From Galeopsis tetrahit (Eukaryota; Streptophyta; Magnoliopsida; Lamiales; Lamiaceae), in NCBI GenBank assembly GCA_963675135.1, contig OY776122.1, positions 14,802,881-14,866,880 on the forward strand: a stretch of 64,000 nt of DNA. The letters run 5' to 3'. Shown here piece after piece: positions 42,453 through 52,432 of this stretch. The notes under the pieces are model-generated. The model ran no database searches. It was given only the letters and a program-made list of their open reading frames with translations, and was not told the origin of the DNA. Each line of letters begins with the position of its first letter. Position 1 is the first letter of the stretch. Made by a program: the position numbers and the translations under genes.

Positions 42453-43935
42453 AGTCCGAGATCAGAAATACTGATTTACTTAGAAAAATCTCAAATTTTT
42501 CTAAAGATGATGAGAAGAGATCTCACGACATAAGTCCGAGATCAGAAATATTGATTTATTTAGAAAAATCTCAATTTTTTCTAAAGATGATGAGAAGAGA
42601 TCTTAGGACCTAAGTCCGAGATCAGAAATATTGATTTACTTAGAAAAATCTCAATTTTTTCTAAAGATGATGAGAAGAGATCTCAGGACCTAAGTCCGAG
42701 ATCAGAAATATTGATTTATTTAGAAAAATCTCAATTTTTTCTAAAGATAATGAGAAGAGATCTCATGACCTAAGTCCGAGATCAGAAATATTGATTTACT
42801 TAGAAAAATCTCAATTTTTTCTAAAGATGATGAGAAGAGATCTCAGGACATAAGTCCGAGATCAGAAATATTGATTTATTTAGAAAAATCTCAATTTTTT
42901 CTAAAGATGATGAGAAGAGATCTCAGGACCTAAGTCCGAGATCAGAAATATTGATTTATTTAGAAAAATCTCAATTTTTTCTAAAGATGATGAGAAGAGA
43001 TCTCAGGACCTAAGTCCGAGATCAGAAATATTGATTTACTTAGAAAAATCTCAATTTTTTCTAAAGATGATGAGAAGAGATCTCAGGACCTAAGTCCGAG
43101 ATCAGAAATATTGATTTATTTAGAAAAATCTCAATTTTTTCTAAAGATAATGAGAAGAGATCTCAGGACCTAAGTCCGAGATCAGAAATATTGATTTACT
43201 TAGAAAAATCTCAATTTTTTCTAAAGATGATGAGAAGAGATCTCAGGACCTAAGTCTGAGATCAGAAATACTGATTTACTTAGAAAAATCTCAAATTTTT
43301 CTAAAGATGATGAGAAGAGATCTCAGGACATAAGTCCGAGATCAGAAATATTGATTTATTTAGAAAAATCTCAATTTTTTCTAAAGATGATGAGAAGAGA
43401 TCTCAGGACCTAAGTCCGAGATCAGAAATATTGATTTACTTAGAAAAATCTCAATTTTTTCTAAAGATGATGAGAAGAGATCTCAGGACCTAAGTCCGAG
43501 ATCAGAAATATTGATTTATTTAGAAAAATCTCAATTTTTTCTAAAGATAATGAGAAGAGATCTCAGGACCTAAGTCCGAGATCAGAAATATTGATTTACT
43601 TAGAAAAATCTCAATTTTTTCTAAAGATGATGAGAAGAGATCTCAGGACATAAGTCCGAGATCAGAAATATTGATTTATTTAGAAAAATCTCAATTTTTT
43701 CTAAAGATGATGAGAAGAGATCTCAGGACCTAAGTCCGAGATCAGAAATATTGATTTACTTAGAAAAATCTCAATTTTTTCTAAAGATGATGAGAAGAGA
43801 TCTCAGGACCTAAGTCCGAGATCAGAAATACTGATTTACTTAGAAAAATCTCAAATTTTTCTAAAGATGATGAGAAGAGATCTCAGGACATAAGTCCGAG
43901 ATCAGAAATACTGATTTACTTAGAAATATTGAGTC
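42448..43935 (+). repeat. 80-bp tandem array of element C, part after the nested element
   Basis: About 18.5 units at an exact 80-bp period (the AAGTCCGAGATCAG landmark recurs at 42453, 42533, 42613 and so on to 43893). Variants at four sites (GGACC/GGACA, TTACTT/TTATTT, GATGATG/GATAATG, ATATTGA/ATACTGA) repeat in a regular order, so blocks of several units have been copied together. The array ends in a broken unit near 43935. Confidence 0.95.
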
Positions 43936-44119
43936 TATCAAGCAACACAAGCATAAAAACATCAAGAACAGAAACAGTTCTAAAAGATAAGAGTACATAT
44001 CAATAAGGAGATCACATCCATACGCAGAAAGATAAGGCCAAAATACAAAAGGTACGTCAGCAAAATAACAGAGTTCAAAAAGCAGAAAGAGCATGCAAGC
44101 TCTCAAATTAAGAAAAGCA
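43936..44119. other. 3' flank of the antisense gene of element C
   Basis: A-rich sequence between the array and the antisense stop, probably its 3' untranslated region. No gene is seen. Confidence 0.5.
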
Positions 44120-46448
44120 CTAAGTACGGGCATCAGTAGCTGGAGTAGCTTCCTCCTCAGAATTTGTGAGCCCAAGATCTGGAGTTGCAGATCCTTCCAA
44201 CGGAGGAAGGTTGGGCAAAAGGCCAGAAGAAGACGAAGGGCCCTGGCAAGGAGGGAAAACATCATAAATCAAGGGAAAAGCAGCAGGCATTTCAGGGCCT
44301 AACTCTTTTCCAAAAGCCAAATTCAAAGCTGCTTTCTGAAAAACAGGAAGCCACCATTCGTTGTCAAGACGAGCATTGAGATCCCCACGGAAGGAAGGAG
44401 AAGGGGTTATACTCTTGATAATTGGAGCAACATCGATAGAAGGTGTAAAACCTTGTTCTTTCGCTTGAGATATGGCACATTTAATCCCATGGGTTATGAA
44501 GTGGCCAATGTGGGGGCTCATATCCCTGAGATAATGAGGGCTAAGTTGATAGGCTTCAAGCAGTCCCAAATGAAGATCCCGAAGGAATTCCTGGCCAACA
44601 GAGGTCGTTAGCAACTTACGACGACATTCATCAATGCCCCGCTGCTGCCCCTGCTTAAAAGCCTCCTCTAAAGTTCCCTCCTGCTGAGCCTTCATAGTGG
44701 AGAGCTCCGAACGAGCCTTTTCAGCCAGATCCTGACTTTCCTCAATCTTCTTCTTTAACTCCCCATTCTGGGTAGTAAGCAAGCTAAGATCTGCCACGGC
44801 TTTTTGAATTTCCTCATCCTTCTCGGATAACTCTAAATGGAGGCGTCCTAAATCCTGATTAATCAGCTCCTTCTCGGCCTTGTCTCACAAAATTCCCTGA
44901 ACGGCCATAAGCTGAAAGAAAGGAAATTTATCAAGAAAAGTAAAGTAATAAAGATATGAGAGTCCAAGACAAGAGGAATTACCTGGGTAAGTAACTCTGA
45001 GGAGACATCTCGAAGTTGAGGGATCGAATAACCAAAGAACCTTTGCTTATCGTCAGGGGTCGGGATCAATTTGAGAAAGGAAGTTCTCTCTTCTCCTCTT
45101 AATTCAGAGACAGACTTGGGGATCTCAAGAGCGAAAAACTCCTTAGAAGACCTCCGGGGAACAGATACATCTGAGTGAACGCGATGTGACTTGGACTTCT
45201 TGGAAGAAATCTTTTCACCCTCCCCAAGAGCAGGCCGCTTATGAGCCAATGGAGGAACACCTGAAGTTGTGCTCCTAAGGACCCTATCGGTCGAGGGAGC
45301 AGATGTCTCCCTTTGAAGAGGCAGAGCAGAAACGGTAGGAGCAGTCATTGCATCAATATTGGTTACCTCAGCAGCTAGGGCAGGGACTCCGATCTCTGAG
45401 AAATAAAATATGAGAGAGTTAGACTAGATCTACACGAAATAAGAGAAAAATAGAGATCAAGCAAAAAAGGTAACTTTACCGGCTCTGGGGGAAAGTTCCG
45501 CTCCAGAGATGTCAAGACCAAAACGGATTAATACTCCTTGATCTCGCACAAGATGATGTATTTTGAAAAGACCATTCTCTTTGTCAAGAACATGGTCTTC
45601 TAAAGAGTGCATGATACTCCGATCTCTCGGAGAAATAACAAAATCTGGAATGATAGAATAATAGGGAGAAGTTTGGTGCCATTCATCACTAGGAAAGGGC
45701 CATTCCCCATTTTTGGGGGTGACCCAGAAATATTTCTTTTTCCATCCTACCTCAAGGCTAGGAGGTTCTTTATAAAATTTGGAGGACCGTTGACTCGAGA
45801 GCTGAAGTAGAAAAAGCCCTCTTTCAACTTAATCTCGTGGCAAGACACGAACATTTCGGCACTAGGATTACCACCATAATGCCTCAAGAGGATATAAAAT
45901 GACAGACAAGTCCTTACAGATGAAGGATTAACCTGGGCTAAGGAGATATTGAAAAGACGACATACATCAGCGAGGTAAGGGCAAATAGGGAAGCGAACCC
46001 CACAATCTATGTGCGCTCGGAAAAAAGGTAGTGAAGGAGGACAGAAGAAATTGGGCCTTTCCTCAGGAAGGGCCATATCGAAGAGGAAACCTGAAGGATT
46101 ATGACATCTTTTCCTTATTTCCCTAAGTTCTGAAGAAACAAGAGAAGAATGTAGAGCGACTTTATCCCATAGCTCACTGGAAGTCTCTTCAGAAGTAGCC
46201 AGTTTTCGAGGGCGACGAGGAACCAAAGGACGGGAAGAAAGGGAAGATGAAGAAGGAGCCAATACAAGAGGGGGAGGTCTCAACTGAGATCTAGGGTATT
46301 GATCGGATAAAATGTCTGTATGGCCGGATGAAAAAAGCTGGTCTGGGGTTAGACTTCGAGAACTATGGTGATGAGAACCAGACGGCGTATCCTCCCCCTC
46401 ATTCGAAGAAGAAGGAGAACCAACAATGGAGGAAGATGGACTAGCCAT
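44120..46448 (-). pseudogene. Antisense three-exon gene of element C, two lesions
   Basis: Exons 46448-45480, 45395-44983 and 44911-44120, with GT-AG introns of 84 and 71 nt in phases 1 and 0, the same as element A. Exon 1 contains the PF04195-like domain (FRAHIDCGVRFPICPYLADV, SFYILLRHYGGNPSAEMF), exon 2 is basic/Ser-rich (SSKKSKSHRVHSD), and exon 3 has a coiled coil, then VGQEFLRDLHLGLLEAY and PHIGHFITHGIKC. A one-base shift near 45800 breaks exon 1 (the frame resumes with SSKFYKEPPSLEVGWKKKYF) and a TGA at 44885-44887 interrupts early exon 3. Otherwise it is well preserved. The function is unknown, as for element A. Confidence 0.85.
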
Positions 46449-46868
46449 TCGAAACTAAAACAAAAAAAAAAAAAGTGAAGAAGAAAAGTGAGAAAGGGAA
46501 GAAAATAATACCTGGAAGCTAAGAACGGTTGCACCGGAACGGAGAAACCCGTCGGAAAAGGGAGCTCCGTCTACCGGAATTTTAGAAAGAATGATTTCTG
46601 AGGAAAGTTTCTTTTTACTTAAGCAAGGAATGAAAAAGGTAAAGAATGAGGATAGATTCTCCCCCTTTTTATGAAGAAAGGCGATGGGACGGTTATCCAA
46701 GCAGATGGACAACACGTGTACGACGCAGATGAAGGAATATGAAAGGTCCGATTTTGAATGGACGGTCTAGATCAAAGGTAGATATTCCCTAGAAAATGAG
46801 CGGGAAAAGTGAGAATTTGAAAAGACTCTATTCTTAACCATTCTCAGCAAGGAGCTGTCATAGTCAAG
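46449..46868. other. 5' flank of the antisense gene of element C
   Basis: About 420 bp between the antisense ATG and the polypurine tract, starting with an A-rich run near 46460-46473. This is the probable promoter and 5' untranslated region of the antisense gene. Confidence 0.45.
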
Positions 46869-46884
46869 AATAGGGGGGAGTGGA
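46869..46884 (+). other. Polypurine tract of element C
   Basis: AATAGGGGGGAGTGGA directly before the 3' LTR, close to that of element A. Confidence 0.85.
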
Positions 46885-47622
46885 TGATGTGACATAATGG
46901 TGCAGGCCCATAAGAGAGGAGATACCAATGAAGAACTAAAGTAAGAGCTGGTCACTTCCTCCCAGGACCTGGTCATTCCAGGATCTGGTTTCATGAAGCG
47001 GGACATAAGCTGATCAGATCCTTAAGGGATCTGACCTGAATTCATTAACCTTATCTCTAAATGCCACAAGAACTGATGAATATAGCAAAAAGGGAGAGAA
47101 CCTTATTAGGTCCTCCTCGCTCAGGACCAAGGAAATGAATCGTCTTGGTCTTCAAGAAGAAGCAAGGGATCTTGGTGTATCAGAGAACCTCTGATACATC
47201 CCTAAACATGTATATGTGACAGCTTGCTATGTGTCAGGTAGTATGGGGACGTGGCACTGCTTGCAACAAACCCTAGAGGTAAAATTACTTCTCTACCCCT
47301 CCATCACAAGGTATAAAAGCATCCCCCTTTCGTCTCAATGTTTTTCAAGTCATTCTATCCATTTACAACACACATACAAACATGAAATACTCTGATTATC
47401 TTCATCTTCTTCACTGAGCTCAACTGACTTGAGCGTCGGAGGTCCGTCGCCGGACACTCCTCCGGCCCGGTTTTGCGTGCAGGTCCTCGGGCACACTAAG
47501 GCGTGCATTGCTATGAATATCCGAGGATTTATCAAGGGCTCATTCGGGTATTTCTTATCTTTATTCTTTCTTTGATTGTGTTCCTTATCATCCACTCCTA
47601 TGGATTCGATAAGGTCGCATCA
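46885..47622 (+). repeat. 3' LTR of element C
   Basis: A 738-bp copy of 23877-24614 with two substitutions. Confidence 0.95.
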
Positions 47623-47627
47623 GTCTA
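47623..47627. repeat. Target-site duplication of element C, right copy (GTCTA)
   Basis: Matches 23872-23876. Confidence 0.95.
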
Positions 47628-47999
47628 TAATATGAGGATTCTATGTGTTTCACTCGAAGTTGTAATTTGATTATCATAGCAAATACTGACATAATATAAT
47701 TTGATCATTACATTAATTTAATTATCTCATTTTAGCACAAAAAAGTTATGGGATGTACATTATCATTATGTGTATTTAAATACTCATATCAATTAAAATG
47801 AAAGATCAGACATAGTTTAATATATTACGACATGACTTACTGTTGTTGCACACTAAATATATATTAAATAAAATTGTGTACAAATATCACACTAAAAATT
47901 TCAATTCAACCATAACCCACTAAAATAGGTTCCAAATTCATAAACTACGAAAATAAACAAACATAGTCCATAAGACCATTACAATTACAACTCGTACAA

Positions 48000-48119
48000 T
48001 CACATATCACCCAATTCACGAAGTAAATTTTTATAAAGACGCAATTTTCGTCTACAGGTAGATTGGCAGGAATGACAAGTCTCTCAACGCTTCCATCTTG
48101 ACATTGTACTTCTCGATAT
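48000..48119 (-). pseudogene. Possible terminal exon of an unidentified host gene
   Basis: On the - strand, after an AG acceptor at 48121-48120, the sequence encodes VQCQDGSVERLVIPANLPVD, and after a one-base frame change RKLRLYKNLLRELGDM and a stop. Both halves look like real protein but sit in different frames. I do not recognise the family. It is either a frameshifted pseudogene exon or chance. Confidence 0.3.
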
Positions 48120-48459
48120 CTTTCAAATTGAATACAAATTAAAAAGAAATCTGAAATGAAAAACAAGTTAAGTAACACATAACAAACTCGTTTAAACCCT
48201 TACAGAACCTAACAAACTCAAAGACAAACCATAAAACCTCACTCCCCAAACTTGTAAGGTTAAATAATAATTTATCTGAAGATTAGAAAAAAGGCTGTGA
48301 AATCAGTGGGATTTGGTTCAATGTCACAGCTCAACATTATGAATCACAGTTTGCAACAGAAGTCGTAGATGTTACCAACATTATTCACGAACAAAGAATT
48401 ATACGTAAAGGGACAATGGAGAGACAAAAGGGAATGAAGAATTATGCAGAATGCCCCTG

Positions 48460-48625
48460 CCTAAAGATACACTAGTATAAGTTAAATCAAAAGAGACATG
48501 ATTACAAATTCATCCGGATTGAATTAGAAGGAATATGAATCACCTAAAGATACACTAGTATAAGTTAAATCAAAAGAGACATGATTACAAATTCATCCGG
48601 ATTGAATTAGAAGGAATATGAATCA
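48460..48625. repeat. 83-bp tandem duplication
   Basis: CCTAAAGATACACTAGTATA starts at 48460 and again at 48543. The two copies look identical through TGAATCA. Confidence 0.9.
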
Positions 48626-48968
48626 TAGTTTGCAACTAAAGAACACATTATATCGAATATCAGAATATAATTTTAATTTATCGGTTGTTAGACTCATAAA
48701 CGGACAATGAGAATCCATATAGAAAAAAAATCATTAGTTTTTTTTTTTTCTAAAAGAAGTCAAAATGACCTGAGGCGGACGGCAGCGGTCCAATCAATAA
48801 TGAAAGCATCAAAATCGGCGGCGGCGTGCGACAGCAACAGGGGTGAGCACGTTGGAGTCTTGGCGGGGAGAACACTAACTATAGAGATACAATTTGGAGT
48901 TTTGATGCCTGAGAAGAAAATTTCAAAATTTGCAGAATCAGTAAAAAAATGAAAAATAACACACTTAG

Positions 48969-49100
48969 GAGGGTGTATTCAATTGAGATTCTATTGGATT
49001 TTTTTGGACTTTAAAAAGTACGTGGATTTATGAAATTCATAGAGTCATACAGAGTTTATATGGATTTATGAAATTCATAGAGTCATACAGAGTTTATATG
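48969..49100. mobile_element. Possible MITE end, truncated at the element E junction
   Basis: Begins GGAGGGTGTATTCAATTGAG after a TTA, which resembles the terminus of Tourist/PIF-type MITEs. It ends in a 38-bp tandem duplication (49024-49061 and 49062-49099, landmark ATGAAATTCATAGAGTCATA) and then abuts truncated element E. No second terminus is seen. Confidence 0.35.
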
Positions 49101-51138
49101 GAAGTTCAGCATTCTGCTTTTTCAATATTTCAAATTCAGAATCATCAGATTCCTTCTCAACAGGATCTGTTCTGATCTGTTCTTGCACATCCTCAATAGG
49201 ATCAGTAGAGTGAATAGGAATGCTTTCCAATTCTTCAGCATTTACATCCTGAGTGTCAACAGCATCAGTTTCCTCAATCACAACAGTTTCTTCAAGTACA
49301 ACAGTGTTCTCAAACACTTCTGTTGCATTGACAATGTCTTCATCAATATCCATAAAATCTTCTTCAGCAGCAGTTTCTTCAACACCCTTCTCTTCACTAA
49401 ATAAATCTTCATTAGAGACAGGAGTTGCAATCTTCTCAACAGTGTACTTGATCCCTGTTAGTCTCTCAACAAGAAGTACAACAGACTCTGGAGTGACTAA
49501 CTCAAGGAAAGAGTTAACACCAGCTGCTTGCATTTGTTCTGCTTCCCAATCATCAAAGATTGAAGCACCTCCCATTCCTTCCATTATAGCTAAATTTTCC
49601 TTCAAAGTACTCCTCTTAAGATACACCCAAGTGCCTATCCTAAGGAGTTTCTCAAACTCAACAGAGCTCTCATCCAATCCAGGAAATTGTTTTAACAAAG
49701 CTATCCTCAAATCAATTCTGATTCTATCTTCCTTATCACAGATAGTGTACTCCATCAAATCAGCAGGTTTGGGAGCAATAAATTCAGGTTCAGGAGATGA
49801 GGAAATGTCAATAGGCTCAGTAGAAGGTTCAAATTCATGTTCAGTAGAGTGAGCATGAACCTGTAATGGGGATTGATGTGGTGAAGATTGATATGAAGTT
49901 TGTTGTTGAGGGGTAGGAATTGAAGTAGGCTCAAAGGTAGTGAGCTGAGGTGATGAATGGGGAGTGTTCTGAGTCTCAGAAAAGTAGTGATCTGATCCTC
50001 CAGAACATGAAGGTTGAGGATTTTGGGGTTCAGGTTGGCTTGGTTCAGAATCAGAAGGGGTAGGGGAGACAACAACTAACTTCCTCCTAACACTCCTTGA
50101 CTTAGTCCTCTTATGAACAGCAATTGGACTAGGAACACTAACCTCTGGCTCATCTGAGCTTGATTGCACCACAGTTTCCACAAAACGAACTGTTGGTTCC
50201 GAGGCAGCAGTTGCAGACCTTCCTCTCCGTAGAGTAGTACTGCTCGGATCATGCCTAGATTTTGATCTAACCTCAGTTTGATCTTCCTCCGATTGGTACA
50301 TTGAAGCTCCAGACTCCTCTGCTTCAATTTCTTGAGAGTGTTCCAAGGGGTTTTCTTGTTCAAATTGAACAGACTCCTTCTTCATCAAGAACTTCCCATG
50401 ATGGAATTTCTTGGGATTACTCCAATAAGGTTTCTTCACCAGCTGAGGCAGCAAGAAACTCAGCTTGTTTCCAAACCCTAACTTTGATTTCAGTGAGAAT
50501 TCCAAAGTATCCTCATCAAACAACACCTTTTCCTTTTCAGTCAATAACCTCTCCAGGAAGAATCCTTGCCAATCACCTTCCACTCTGTCAATGATCGCAG
50601 CCATAATTCTAATTTTAAAACTCGATAAGGCATCCTGGCTATGATGTTGCCCTAACAAGCATTTTCCTGCAATATCCATTAAGAACTGCAACCCAGTAGG
50701 AAGTACATCCTTCTTCAAATTCGTCAAGGTCTCTGTCTCAACGCCTGACCATCTTCCTACACACTCCTTTTCTTCTCCGGCTTTGTAGGTCATAATATCT
50801 ACTGGACCTTGTGGTAAGTCCAACATTACTTCGAGAATGTCTCTCGTAATGGTGACTTTGTGTCCAGCTAGCATGGAGTGAACACCATTTTTGTCTCCTT
50901 GAAGTTGTAAATAAAATTCCACCGCTTCCGGCTCGTAGACATTCGCGGGAAATGACTCCAGAAACTTCCGTAGGCCGCATTCTTCACACATGTTTAAGAT
51001 AGCTTGATTTTCTGCACTGTGTCTGCCATTGAAGTAGACAGCGTTCTCCACGAAAATTCCTTTCTTTCGCATCCATAAATTCGAATCAAAAGTTCCTGCT
51101 ACGTGATTAGCTTCATTAATAATATTGATAGTTGCCAT
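49075..51138 (-). pseudogene. Env-like gene of element E, copy 1, truncated
   Basis: The first about 680 codons match copy 2 (60203-57135) almost perfectly. The differences I found are Ser/Phe near 49661-49663 and Asn/Asp near 49412-49414. At 49101 the sequence jumps into flanking DNA, and the frame gains a short foreign tail (PYKLCMTL) before a stop. About 340 C-terminal residues, the polypurine tract and the 3' LTR of this copy are gone. Confidence 0.9.
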
Positions 51139-52432
51139 TTGAGAATTTTGTAGAAATCAAATTTTGCAGAAGTTAAGAAGTTAAGATATTTCCAGAAATG
51201 AACTCGTAAGAATGAAGAAGATGAAGTGTGATTGTTTTAGTTATAATTCAAAACCAATCTAGGGCTAGGATTGAATTATATTATTATAAAGAATGGTTGG
51301 GATTAAATCTCGAAATTCGAGTTTAAACAATAACTGTTCACATTCTAGTAACATTCTTAATTTTTGGAGCCAACTAGTGTTTGATAAATACACCACAATT
51401 TGTAGGTTAGAAATAGAAGAGTGTATTAATCTTCTCTATTAGTAATCTAAAATTTGAACAATTTTTGACTTAGAGTAATCTAAACCAAAAGACTGTTCTG
51501 ATGCAAATCAGCACAGTAGTTTCCAAAACAATTTCACTTCATTTTCTTACAAGTATATAAAGAAAATTTCACTTATCTGGATCAGCTGAGTACTGTGATC
51601 AGCTGAGTAACCTTTTTAGAAATCAGATCAGTAGATGAATCAGCACAGTAGATTTCAGATCAGTAGATGGGTCAGCACAGTAATCCTCAGATCAGTACCC
51701 AAATTCCCTGATTTCATCTTTTTGATATCAGCACAGTAATCCTCAGATCAGTACTGTGTCAGATTAGTAGATTTCTTGTAGACAGATTAGTAGTAAACAA
51801 GTCTTTCTGTAGACAGATTAGTCAGTAATCAGATTAATTCTGTAGAATAACTGAATTGTAATCAGATCAGTACTGTAGACAAAGAAACTTTGTAATCAGC
51901 ACAGTTCTGTAGACAAGTCAATTTATTAATCAGAATATATCTCTAGACTGTTATAGTCTGTAATCAGATCAGATTAGTAGACTTCTTCAATTTTGTAATC
52001 AGATCAGTTTCCCTTTCAATGGAGAACTCCTCTTCTGTGCCTGTTTCACCTTGGTAAAAGTGTTAGTTCATGAGATATAAGTGTAAAACAGTACAGATTA
52101 GTAACAATATGCATAATTTAATGATCATATCAAGATTTATGCTAAATTGACTTAGTGATCTGAGTCAACAAAAGGATCTTTAAGAAATCACAGATTCCCC
52201 CTTAATGTATGTTCTCAGTGTCCCTCAGCTTTACCAGCTTCCTCATTGGGATTAAGGTCACTTTAGTAACCTTGTTACCTGTTTTAGTGATCTGTCATAG
52301 GATTGTCTCTTCTGAATGTTGAGTTTTTAATGTACTGCTCTTACTTTCTGCTTTATCTTCCTCTTGGTATAAGATCAGTACCTGAAATGTTAGTACATAT
52401 CTCTATACACATGTAATTTAGGTACCCACTAT
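51139..52432. other. Noncoding spacer replacing pol in element E, copy 1
   Basis: About 1.3 kb between gag and the env-like gene. It is dominated by short degenerate repeats AGATCAGTA and CAGCACAGTA (51580-52020). A TATA-like TATAATAATATAA on the - strand lies about 140 bases before the env-like ATG. No pol remnant is seen apart from a short stretch after the gag stop (GGGTACCTAAATT) that also occurs at the gag-pol border of element D. Confidence 0.75.

Larger units (their letters stand above)
23877..47622 (+). mobile_element. Element C: non-autonomous Tat-type element lacking gag-pol, with nested element D
   Basis: Bounded by two 738-bp LTRs with two differences and a perfect GTCTA TSD. Without the nested element D and its duplicated target (14,977 bp) it is 8,769 bp long. 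Its parts in order are the primer-binding site, about 1.9 kb without retroviral coding, tandem repeat blocks, an antisense gene (46448-44120), the polypurine tract and the 3' LTR. No trace of gag, protease, RT, RNase H or integrase is visible. The signals needed in cis are all present, so it is built as a parasite of an autonomous relative such as element B. Confidence 0.93.
47628..48968. other. Host-like AT-rich sequence between elements C and E
   Basis: About 1.3 kb with no transposon coding. It holds a possible decayed terminal exon (48000-48119), an 83-bp duplication (48460-48625) and a GC-richer patch at 48765-48860 (GGCGGACGGCAGCGGTCC). That patch read on the - strand is open for about 48 codons and ends at a CTCAG/GT donor-like site. 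This could be the start and end of one small - strand host gene; unproven. Confidence 0.35.

Noticed and set aside
50076..50363. Alternative frames inside the env-like gene, present in both copies of E
   Set aside because: They overlap the long open frame and recur only because of the 9,065-bp duplication.
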